10,895 nt of DNA from NCBI GenBank assembly GCA_050253255.1, contig JBFWJK010000121.1, forward strand, positions 1 to 10,895, given 5' to 3'. Source of the DNA: JACKCP01 sp050253255. GTDB taxonomy: Bacteria > Desulfobacterota > Desulfobacteria > Desulfobacterales > JACKCP01. Every line of letters begins with the position of its first letter. Position 1 is the first letter of the stretch. Of the stretch, positions 1 through 5,584 are shown in pieces. The translations under genes and the position numbers were made by a program. The notes below the pieces were generated by a model. It was given only the letters and a program-made list of their open reading frames with translations. It was not told where the DNA came from and did no database searches.

Positions 1-49
1 TGTTTAAAAATAATCAAAAAATTTAAAGTACTTACAAAAGTTTTAAACA
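1..49. repeat. AT-rich inverted repeat downstream of modC
   Basis: TGTTTAAAA (1-9) and TTTTAAACA (41-49) form a perfect 9-bp inverted repeat with a 31-bp spacer, downstream of the modC stop. The repeat may extend beyond the window edge. The stem has little GC, so it is a poor terminator candidate; its role is unknown. Confidence 0.3.
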
Positions 50-76
50 AAAATTATTAACAATGATAAATAAATT

Positions 77-703
77 TCAGGAATTAAAAATCTGCCCGTT
101 TTCCATAACATAAACAAAATCGCCTATTTCACTTGCTTCTTCATGATCATGGGTAACAAGAACAACAGGGCAGTTTATTTTGTCCCTTGCGGAAATCAGA
201 AATTCACAGCCTTTTTTCCTGTTTTTAGGGTCAAGTGATGAAAAAGGCTCATCTAAAAGAAGCAGGTCAGGCTGTCTTGCAATGGCTTGTGCCAAAGCTG
301 CTCGTTGCCTTTCTCCGCCAGAGGCTTTTGAAGGTTTTCTTTTTCTTAAATGGGAAATTCTGAAATGCTCAATAAGCTCATTTCCAAATTCCTTGTCCTT
401 TGCTGTGTATAAAATATTTTTTTCAATATTCCAGTGCGGGAAAAGAGTGTATTCCTGAAAAACATAGGAAATTTTTCTTTTATGGGGAGGAATGTTTACT
501 TTTGTGTTACTTGAAAAAAGAGTTTTATCCTTAATTTCAATTTTTCCGGTATTTGGTTTTTCAAGTCCTGCAATAAGCCTTAAAAGTGTTGTTTTTCCTG
601 CACCTGAGTCTCCTATTATGGAAACAGCACCCTTTGCATCGCAATTAATTTCAGCATTTACAGAAAAATTTTTCCTTATTTTTTCAACATATACTTTAAG
701 CAT
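77..703 (-). CDS. modC: Molybdate ABC transporter ATP-binding protein ModC, short form
   Basis: ATPase subunit that powers molybdate uptake through ModB, at the cytoplasmic face of the membrane. From the chosen start the protein is 208 aa. Visible ABC motifs are Walker A GDSGAGKTT (31-39), Q-loop VFQ (Q83), a signature ASGGERQR (127-134, Ala in place of the usual Leu), Walker B LLLLDEP (147-153) with D-loop SSLD, and the H-loop His185 in VTHD. The start at 703 is preferred because it gives a TAATG overlap with the modB stop, typical of translational coupling; an in-frame ATG at 733 would add ten residues lying inside modB. Typical ModC proteins are about 350 aa with a C-terminal molybdate-binding TOBE/MOP domain. 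Here the protein stops right after the ATPase core, so that domain is absent. Assignment as ModC rests on the modA-modB context; the ATPase alone could belong to another anion importer. Confidence 0.88.
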   Translation of the reverse strand: MLKVYVEKIRKNFSVNAEINCDAKGAVSIIGDSGAGKTTLLRLIAGLEKPNTGKIEIKDKTLFSSNTKVNIPPHKRKISYVFQEYTLFPHWNIEKNILYTAKDKEFGNELIEHFRISHLRKRKPSKASGGERQRAALAQAIARQPDLLLLDEPFSSLDPKNRKKGCEFLISARDKINCPVVLVTHDHEEASEIGDFVYVMENGQIFNS

Positions 704-1356
704 TATTTTCTTAAAACTCCTGTAATAAGCCATGAAAAGAAAAGCCCTGTTACAAGCAAAATTGCAGACATTTTAAAGGCTCCTGAGTAATCGAGCATTT
801 CAACAGATTCAAATATTGAAACAGAAGCTGTTTTTGTTCTGCCCGGAATTGCTCCTCCAACCATTAAAACAACTCCGAATTCTCCAAGACAATGGGAAAA
901 AACAAGTGCAGATGATGCTGCAATTCCTCCGATTGAATTTGGAATTATTACCATGAAAAAAGTTTTTAATTCTGAAAAGCCAAGCATTTTTGATGCTTCA
1001 ACAAGACGTTTGTCAAGTTTTTCAAACGATGCTGACATTGGCTGAAAAGCATATGGAATATTTGAAACTGTCAGTGCAAGAACAAGACCCTGAAAAGTGA
1101 AAACAAGTCTTTGGCCTGTAATGTTTTCATAGGTTTGTCCAAGAAATGATTCAGGAGACATTGCTGCAAGAAGGAAAAATCCCAGCACCGTCGGAGGAAT
1201 GAAAAGCGGAAGGTTTAAAAGAGCCCGGATCAGGTTTTTTCCGTAAAAGTTTTTAAAACTTATGAAATATGACAAAGGCATTAAGGATATCACAAGAAAA
1301 GGAGTTACAATCAGTGCAAGCTTTATTGTCAGAATCAGGGATTTAATGTCTGTCAT
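703..1356 (-). CDS. modB: Molybdate ABC transporter permease ModB
   Basis: Integral membrane permease (217 aa) of the molybdate importer. It has about five hydrophobic segments, starting near residues 7-31, 47-66, 87-107, 143-168 and 195-214. The cytoplasmic coupling ('EAA') loop is visible as E120-A...G126...P139, which docks on the ATPase. The segment LGEFGVVLMVGG (157-168) followed by IPGRTKT is characteristic of ModB, as is the earlier LFIPPTVLG (51-59). The start ATG at 1356 has only a weak GTGAG-like ribosome site, but no better start is seen. It lies 84 bp after modA and shares its last base pair of coding sequence with the modC start. Tungstate or sulfate specificity cannot be excluded from the permease alone, but the ModA features and the nif context favour molybdate. 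Confidence 0.92.
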   Translation of the reverse strand: MTDIKSLILTIKLALIVTPFLVISLMPLSYFISFKNFYGKNLIRALLNLPLFIPPTVLGFFLLAAMSPESFLGQTYENITGQRLVFTFQGLVLALTVSNIPYAFQPMSASFEKLDKRLVEASKMLGFSELKTFFMVIIPNSIGGIAASSALVFSHCLGEFGVVLMVGGAIPGRTKTASVSIFESVEMLDYSGAFKMSAILLVTGLFFSWLITGVLRK

Positions 1357-1386
1357 TTCTCACATCCGGATTTCAGGTTGAAGCTT

Positions 1387-1432
1387 TGCCGGAAGCTTTA
1401 ATGTCATGCAATGATTTACCCTGTTTCCGGCA
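1387..1432 (-). other. Intercistronic hairpin between modA and modB
   Basis: Inverted repeat TGCCGGAAGC (1387-1396) against GTTTCCGGCA (1423-1432): ten paired positions including one G-U, with a 26-nt loop. It lies in the 84-bp modA-modB gap. No U-tract follows on the minus strand, so it is not a clear terminator. Two copies of AAGCTT (1381-1386, 1393-1398) could form an alternative small stem. Function is unknown; RNA processing or stability is an inference. Confidence 0.4.
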
Positions 1433-1440
1433 TTGATTTT

Positions 1441-2157
1441 TCAGGGTTTTTCATATCCGTATTTTTTTATTGTATCATCTGAATTTTTTACAAATTTAAC
1501 AAAATCGTATGCAGATTTTTTTGCCTGGATTATGCACCCTCCCTGAACAACAGGCTGTGCACCTTCAAGGTTGAAATAAACTCCTTCATTTCCTTTTTCT
1601 GACAAAGCCTGTGACAGAGCACAGAATCCTGAATCTGTGAAACCTGAAAAAGCATACTGAAAGGACTGTGAAACATTTTTCCCAAAAACAAGCCTGTCAT
1701 TAAATTTTTCTAAAAGACCTTTTTTTTCAAGAACCTCGATTGCTGTTTTTCCGTAAGGTGCTGCCTCAGGAAGAGCAATTGAAACGGTTTTTGAATTTTT
1801 AAAAACCTCCTCAAAACTTTTCAAATTCTTCAGATTTTCAGATTTTGTCCATAAAACTGATTTTCCCTTTGCATAAAGAAAAAAATCTTTTCCTGTTCCG
1901 TTTTGCACAAGAAGTTCGGGTCTTTTGGTGTCTGCTGCAAAAAAAATGTCAAAAGGCGCACTGTTTATTATCTGAGAGTAAAGCATTCCTGTGGAACCAA
2001 AGCTTGGCGTGATTTTGACCTGATATTCATTTTCAAATTTTTCAATTATTTCCTTCATTGGAAGAATAAAGTTTGCAGCGCAGGCAATTTTAAGTTCCTC
2101 GCAAAAACCGTAATAAGGGATCAAAAGCAGTATCAGTGCAAATTTCAAAGCCTTCAT
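1441..2157 (-). CDS. modA: Periplasmic molybdate-binding protein ModA
   Basis: Extracytoplasmic binding protein (238 aa) that captures molybdate (or tungstate) and delivers it to ModBC. Residues 1-19 form a Sec signal peptide (KALK, then a hydrophobic core LILLLIPYYGF). The mature protein begins near EELKIACAANF. Oxyanion-binding positions can be matched to the ModA family: Asn29 in AANF, Ser55 in FGSTG, Tyr135 in APYG and Val162 in GKNVSQS. This resembles the Asn/Ser/Tyr/Val set of Azotobacter vinelandii ModA rather than the Ser-first set of E. coli (established knowledge plus alignment by eye). The family C-terminal ending KKYGYEKP is present. An AAGGAAA ribosome site precedes the ATG. It sits 45 bp after nifV and 84 bp before modB on the same strand. 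There is no convincing lipobox, so a soluble periplasmic protein is more likely than a lipoprotein. Confidence 0.92.
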   Translation of the reverse strand: MKALKFALILLLIPYYGFCEELKIACAANFILPMKEIIEKFENEYQVKITPSFGSTGMLYSQIINSAPFDIFFAADTKRPELLVQNGTGKDFFLYAKGKSVLWTKSENLKNLKSFEEVFKNSKTVSIALPEAAPYGKTAIEVLEKKGLLEKFNDRLVFGKNVSQSFQYAFSGFTDSGFCALSQALSEKGNEGVYFNLEGAQPVVQGGCIIQAKKSAYDFVKFVKNSDDTIKKYGYEKP

Positions 2158-2176
2158 TTCCGTTTCCTTTTTATCT

Positions 2177-2196
2177 GCCGGCTTTTTAAAGCCGGC
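2177..2196 (-). other. Perfect intercistronic hairpin between nifV and modA
   Basis: Perfect 9-bp inverted repeat GCCGGCTTT / AAAGCCGGC separated by two bases, lying 6 bp after the nifV stop and just before the modA ribosome site. On the minus-strand transcript it is followed by an A-rich stretch rather than U, so it does not look like a rho-independent terminator of nifV. It may stabilise mRNA ends or partly uncouple modABC from the upstream genes (inference). Confidence 0.6.
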
Positions 2197-2202
2197 GTTA
2201 TT

Positions 2203-3300
2203 TTAAACTGCTTGATTTTCAATCAAAAGCTTAAGCTCATTTTTATCAAGAGGCCTTTTTTTATCAAGAGATAAGTTTTTAATGTTTTCCACAAGCATTT
2301 CAAACTGTGGATCTTTTAACATTATACCTGTTTTTTCAATAAGGCTTTTCACAGCGGCCTTTCCTGTTTTGAGTCCAATGGCTGTTTTTCTTTTTTCACC
2401 TGTAAGTTCCGGCGGATATGGTTCCATCAGCAGAGGATCTTTTCCCATTGCATGAACATGGATTCCTGATTCGCATGAAAAGATATCTTTTCCTGCAAAA
2501 GCCTTTATTCTTGAAATTTTTATGTCTGCAAGCTTTGAAACCTTCATGCACAGATTTTTAATTTCAATGAGATTGTAATTGTTCCTGTTCATTACAACAA
2601 GCCTTGAAGCAATCTCCTCCAGTGGTGTAATCCCTGCACGCTCGCCGATTCCAAGAATGCTTGCGTCTGTGTAGTCTGCTCCTTTTTCAAGCGCTGCAAC
2701 TGAATTTCCGGATGCAAGGCCAAAATCATTGTGAAAATGAACTCCTATTTCAAGGTCTGTTTCGTTTCTGAAAAATGAAATCAGATCTCCTGCCATTAGG
2801 GGGGAAACAAGCCCTCTTGTGTCTGAAAATCTTATTCTGAAACCTCCGTTTGACTTAACAGCCCTGATTGCTTTTTTTATAAAGTCAAAATCAGCTCCGT
2901 AAAGGTCTTCAAATCCAACAGTTACTTCCATTCCTGAAAGGGAGGCTTTTCTCACGTTTGCTGATACCCTTTCAAGAAGCTCTTCCTTTGTGGTTTCAAG
3001 CCTTTTTTCAATGTGCTGCTTTGAAGAGGGAACGCCAATATTTATTCTTTTGATTCTGTAATCTGCCGCAAGCTCGATATCCTTTTCCCTGCATGGAGAC
3101 CATACTGAAATAATTGAATTTTCAATTTTTTCTCCGCTCCATTTAAAAAGCTCGTCTATTCCCTTCATTCCTGTCCAGCCTGCTTCAATTTCTTCAATTC
3201 CTGAAGCTGCAAGACTTTTGATGATTTCTTTTTTTTCTTCATTATCAAAGTAGGTGTTGAAAAGCTGAAAACCTTCTCTAAGGGTTGTATCAATAATCAT
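2203..3300 (-). CDS. nifV: Homocitrate synthase NifV-type (DRE-TIM metallolyase)
   Basis: Condenses acetyl-CoA with 2-oxoglutarate to homocitrate, the organic ligand of FeMo-cofactor (family knowledge). The protein is 365 aa, close to the usual NifV length. The DRE-TIM signature DTTLREG is at residues 4-10 (Arg8 catalytic, Glu9 metal-ligand position), the metal-binding HFHND at 188-192, SDTRG at 159-163, GIGERAG at 217-223, and the ESGIHVHA motif of the HMGL-like C-terminal region at 277-284. The start at 3300 has a clear AAAGGAG site. It lies 56 bp after amtB and 45 bp before modA. Position 11 is Phe in DTTLREGFQ, where homocitrate and isopropylmalate synthases usually have Glu. Related chemistry (citramalate or isopropylmalate) cannot be ruled out by motif, but the nif/mod context makes homocitrate the best call. 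Confidence 0.83.
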   Translation of the reverse strand: MIIDTTLREGFQLFNTYFDNEEKKEIIKSLAASGIEEIEAGWTGMKGIDELFKWSGEKIENSIISVWSPCREKDIELAADYRIKRINIGVPSSKQHIEKRLETTKEELLERVSANVRKASLSGMEVTVGFEDLYGADFDFIKKAIRAVKSNGGFRIRFSDTRGLVSPLMAGDLISFFRNETDLEIGVHFHNDFGLASGNSVAALEKGADYTDASILGIGERAGITPLEEIASRLVVMNRNNYNLIEIKNLCMKVSKLADIKISRIKAFAGKDIFSCESGIHVHAMGKDPLLMEPYPPELTGEKRKTAIGLKTGKAAVKSLIEKTGIMLKDPQFEMLVENIKNLSLDKKRPLDKNELKLLIENQAV

Positions 3301-3318
3301 GGTAAAAGCTCCTTTCTT

Positions 3319-3351
3319 TGCAGTGCCGGATTTTAAGTTTCCGGCACTGCA
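3319..3351 (-). other. Strong intercistronic hairpin between amtB and nifV
   Basis: A 12-bp perfect stem, TGCAGTGCCGGA (3319-3330) with TCCGGCACTGCA (3340-3351), and a 9-nt loop. It lies between the amtB stop and the nifV ribosome site. The minus-strand transcript continues with AAAGAAAGGAG and not a U-run, so simple intrinsic termination is unlikely. It could reduce readthrough or protect the upstream glnK-amtB message from 3' decay (inference). Confidence 0.65.
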
Positions 3352-3356
3352 TTTAC

Positions 3357-4688
3357 TTATCCCTGGATATAGGATGATACTTCAAAGTCGGGGTATGCAT
3401 TACCTCCGTGTTCTGTCTGGTCAAGTCCTGTCATTTCCTCTTCTTTGGAAACTCTGAGTCCTATTGTTTTGTCAATGAGCTTGAACAGGATGAAAGCAAG
3501 AGGGAATGTCCATGCAAAACATGCTGCTATTCCTATAAGCTGAACTCCTATTATTGATGCTGATGTCCCGCCCATATTGAATATCCCTGCTGCAAGAGTT
3601 CCCCATGCACCGCATACGCCGTGAACTGAAACTGCACCAACAGGATCATCAACTCTGATTTTTTCAAAGAACAGTACAGAAAAGACTACTATTACCCCTG
3701 CTATTGCTCCGATTATTATACTGCTCATTGGAGAAACTGTTGCACAGGGACTTGTGATTGCAACAAGGCCGGCAAGAGCACCGTTCAAACTCATGCTTAT
3801 CTCTGGTTTCCCGAATTTAACCCAGGAGGTAATCATTGCAAGAATTGCTCCTGCCGCTGCTGCAAGGTTTGTATTTACAAAGATCATTGCTATGTCTTTA
3901 TTTGCTGCTGTTGTTGATCCGGGGTTGAATCCGAACCATCCAAGCCACAGGATGAATACTCCAAGTGCTGCAAGAGGAATATTGTGTCCGGGAATTGGTC
4001 TGATTTTGCCTTCTTTTGTATATTTTCCGATTCTTGGTCCAAGAACTATTGCACCTGCAAGAGCTGCCCATCCGCCTACGGAGTGAACTACAGTTGAGCC
4101 TGCAAAATCTATGAATCCAAGTCCTTCAAGCCATCCGCTTCCATTGAAAAGACTTCCCCATGCCCATCCGCCGAAAATCGGGTAAATAATTGCACTTAAG
4201 CCTATTGAATATGCAATGTAGCCGATAAATTTTGTTCTTTCAGCCATTGCACCTGATACTATTGTTGCAGCAGTAGCACAGAATACTGCCTGAAACATCC
4301 AGAAAGCAAGAACCCATGGATCTCCGCCCGGTGTGTAGTCGCTCAGGAAAAATCCTGTTGTACCGATGAATCCGCCCTTTGAAACACCGAACATAAGGCC
4401 GAAACCTACAGCAAAAAATACAATTGATCCGATACTGAAGTCCATGAGGTTTTTCATCATTATATTGATGGAGTTCTTGGCTCTTGTAAAACCTGCCTCA
4501 ACAAGTGCAAATCCTGCCTGCATGAAGAAAACAAGACATGCTGCAATAAGTGTCCACAAATAGTCTGCGTGTGACTGTACAAGTTCTATGGCGGCTCTGT
4601 TCGATTCAAGAGTTATCGGATCATCGCCTGCAAAAGCAAGAGAAGCAGGTAGAGCAAGCCAGATGCCAAGGTTCAAAAATAATTTCAT
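3357..4688 (-). CDS. amtB: Ammonium transporter AmtB
   Basis: Inner-membrane trimeric ammonium channel of the Amt/Mep/Rh family, 443 aa. A cleavable signal peptide is visible at 1-20 (ending ASLAFA before GDD), as in other bacterial Amt proteins. The family motif around residues 54-83 (FFMQAGFALVEAGF, then KNSINIMMKNLMD) is intact. The recruitment-site Asp corresponds to D194 in DFAGSTVVHS, and the twin pore histidines are H202 and H356 (VSVHGVCGAWG). The C-terminal cytoplasmic tail LRVSKEEEMTGLDQTEHG...AY is conserved; this is the region that binds GlnK. An AGGGAGG ribosome site precedes the start. It lies 38 bp downstream of glnK, the classic glnK-amtB pairing, which implies that GlnK blocks the channel when ammonium is plentiful. 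Confidence 0.97.
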   Translation of the reverse strand: MKLFLNLGIWLALPASLAFAGDDPITLESNRAAIELVQSHADYLWTLIAACLVFFMQAGFALVEAGFTRAKNSINIMMKNLMDFSIGSIVFFAVGFGLMFGVSKGGFIGTTGFFLSDYTPGGDPWVLAFWMFQAVFCATAATIVSGAMAERTKFIGYIAYSIGLSAIIYPIFGGWAWGSLFNGSGWLEGLGFIDFAGSTVVHSVGGWAALAGAIVLGPRIGKYTKEGKIRPIPGHNIPLAALGVFILWLGWFGFNPGSTTAANKDIAMIFVNTNLAAAAGAILAMITSWVKFGKPEISMSLNGALAGLVAITSPCATVSPMSSIIIGAIAGVIVVFSVLFFEKIRVDDPVGAVSVHGVCGAWGTLAAGIFNMGGTSASIIGVQLIGIAACFAWTFPLAFILFKLIDKTIGLRVSKEEEMTGLDQTEHGGNAYPDFEVSSYIQG

Positions 4689-4726
4689 AATTTCCTCCCT
4701 AAAAGTCTTTATTGAATATTAAAAAT

Positions 4727-5065
4727 TTATAATGCAGATTCGCCGTTTTCACCGGTTCTTATGCGGACTGCACTTTCAACCGGAATAACAAAAATTTTGC
4801 CGTCTCCGATTTTCCCTGTTGCTGCTACTCCGATTATTGTTTTTACTGCACTTTCAACCTTTGAGTCCTCAACAACAACCTCAACCTTAACCTTGGAAAC
4901 AAAGTCAACCTGATATTCAGCTCCTCTGTATATTTCCTGGTGGCCTTTCTGCCTTCCAAAGCCTTTTACTTCGCTTACGGTCATTCCGTTGATTCCCAGA
5001 GTTGTGAGTTTTTCCTTTACATCATCAAGTCTGAAAGGTTTGATAATCGCTTCAATTTTTTTCAT
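4727..5065 (-). CDS. glnK: Nitrogen regulatory protein P-II (GlnK/GlnB family)
   Basis: Cytoplasmic trimeric PII signal protein (112 aa, the standard length) that senses 2-oxoglutarate and ATP/ADP and controls AmtB and other partners. The T-loop (about 37-55) carries YRGAEY at 46-51, with Tyr51 in the position uridylylated by GlnD. The second PII signature, TGKIGDGKIFV, is at about 83-93, and the C-terminal RIRTGENG is present. Named glnK rather than glnB because amtB follows directly. It is the first gene of the leftward operon and has an AGGAGAGGG ribosome site. A sigma-54 promoter match lies about 40-70 bp upstream of the start, which fits induction under nitrogen limitation. It is distinct from the two NifI proteins on the other strand, which lack Tyr51. 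Confidence 0.95.
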   Translation of the reverse strand: MKKIEAIIKPFRLDDVKEKLTTLGINGMTVSEVKGFGRQKGHQEIYRGAEYQVDFVSKVKVEVVVEDSKVESAVKTIIGVAATGKIGDGKIFVIPVESAVRIRTGENGESAL

Positions 5066-5116
5066 AAGTCCCTCTCCTTAAAAAATTAGCCTTTTTACCG
5101 CCTGCTGATCTGATAA

Positions 5117-5133
5117 TGCATAAGTCTTGCCAG
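5117..5133 (-). promoter_or_regulatory. Sigma-54 (-24/-12) promoter of the glnK-amtB-nifV-modABC operon
   Basis: Read on the minus strand the site is CTGGCAAGACTTATGCA, against the RpoN consensus YTGGCACGRNNNTTGCW. The invariant GG (5131-5130) and GC (5119-5118) are present with the exact 12-bp offset; two conserved positions differ. The predicted transcript start is near 5106, leaving a leader of about 40 nt before the glnK ATG. Nitrogen control through RpoN is typical of glnK-amtB. Confidence 0.75.
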
Positions 5134-5282
5134 AATTTTTATGTCCTTGGAATTTTATCTGTAACTATTTGATAATAAAGGTAATAAAAAAATTATTGGG
5201 CGTGTTTTGTTCAAAACCGTATTTTGGCTGTTTTATAATAACTATCTGTTTTTATATGTATTTTTCAGTAAAAGAACGTTAT

Positions 5283-5309
5283 TGTATTAAAATACAAAAA
5301 TGTATTAAA
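5283..5309. repeat. Three-half-site operator-like array (TGTAT / ATACA / TGTAT)
   Basis: Half-sites TGTAT (5283), ATACA (5292) and TGTAT (5301) occur with a strict 9-bp period. They give two overlapping inverted repeats, TTGTAT-N4-ATACAA (5282-5297) and ATACA-N4-TGTAT (5292-5305), plus a direct repeat of TGTATTAAA with an 18-bp period. The array lies about 180-200 bp upstream of the predicted glnK start and 250-275 bp upstream of that of nifH. It is probably a protein-binding site; the regulator is not identified. Confidence 0.5.
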
Positions 5310-5421
5310 TTTTATTTGGTAATGGTTTTTAACCAGTGATAAACAAGACAAAATGCTGGGTTTTTATTTTAACATCCTGTAATAACTTTGTTTTTCATTA
5401 AGTAGGTTTGTTTTATTAAGG

Positions 5422-5436
5422 ATACAAAATTGTATT
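5422..5436. repeat. Second copy of the ATACA-N4-TGTAT operator-like motif
   Basis: ATACAAAATTGTATT matches the 15 bases at 5292-5306 with one mismatch and lies exactly 130 bp away, close to an integral number of helical turns. It sits about 123-137 bp upstream of the predicted nifH transcript start, a usual distance for a sigma-54 activator enhancer. AT-richness raises the chance of accidental palindromes, so binding remains an inference. Confidence 0.5.
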
Positions 5437-5502
5437 TTATTCCTGTTTTGTCCTGGTTCTGAAGATTTATAAAAATATGACCTGATTTTTAAAATGTATT
5501 GA

Positions 5503-5515
5503 AATCAGTGGTTTA
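5503..5515 (+). promoter_or_regulatory. Possible IHF site upstream of nifH
   Basis: AATCAGTGGTTTA fits WATCARNNNNTTR and lies between the upstream repeat and the -24 element (about -56 to -44 from the predicted start), where IHF bends DNA in many sigma-54 nif promoters. The consensus is degenerate and the region AT-rich, so this is a weak call. Confidence 0.25.
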
Positions 5516-5532
5516 TTAAAAAGTTTGGATTA

Positions 5533-5548
5533 TGGCATATCCCTTGCT
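5533..5548 (+). promoter_or_regulatory. Sigma-54 (-24/-12) promoter of nifH
   Basis: TGGCAT-ATCCC-TTGCT matches TGGCAC-N5-TTGCW with a single difference and exact GG/GC spacing (GG 5534-5535, GC 5546-5547). The predicted transcript start is near 5559, about 26 nt before the nifH ATG. This is the expected promoter class for a bacterial nifHDK operon and argues against the clostridial or archaeal control modes. Confidence 0.88.
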
Positions 5549-5584
5549 TTATCAGAGTCAGAACCCACAATTTTGGAGAAAAAA

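Larger units (their letters stand above)
5066..5584. promoter_or_regulatory. Shared divergent regulatory region glnK/nifH
   Basis: About 520 bp of AT-rich non-coding DNA separating the two divergent operons. It contains a sigma-54 promoter at each end, two copies of an ATACA-N4-TGTAT inverted repeat, a possible IHF site and several smaller palindromes, for example GTTTTG-TT-CAAAAC at 5204-5217, TGGTT-TTT-AACCA at 5323-5335, and CTGATTT/AAATCAG at 5482-5488 and 5502-5508. No convincing gene is present. Manual scanning found no exact TGT-N10-ACA NifA site; the closest was TGT-N10-ACC at 5203-5218. Confidence 0.85.

Noticed and set aside
704..733. Ten-residue N-terminal extension of ModC from an upstream in-frame ATG at 733
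   Set aside because: It lies within modB, and the TAATG coupling at 703 gives a normal ABC ATPase N-terminus.
2177..2196. Rho-independent terminator ending nifV
   Set aside because: The stem is perfect, but the minus-strand transcript continues with A-rich sequence instead of a U-tract, so termination cannot be claimed.
1903..2274. 123-codon plus-strand reading frame across modA and the end of nifV
   Set aside because: Antisense to well-supported genes, crosses the nifV-modA hairpin, and its low-complexity product has no domain signature.
5127..5339. Possible 70-codon plus-strand gene with a TTG start in the spacer
   Set aside because: No ribosome site, very AT-rich composition, no recognisable motif, and it overlaps the glnK promoter and the operator-like repeat.
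5525..5584. In-frame 20-residue N-terminal extension of nifH from an ATG at 5525
   Set aside because: The sigma-54 promoter (5533-5548) lies inside it, the predicted transcript starts downstream of it, and the ATG at 5585 has a good ribosome site and gives the universal NifH N-terminus.
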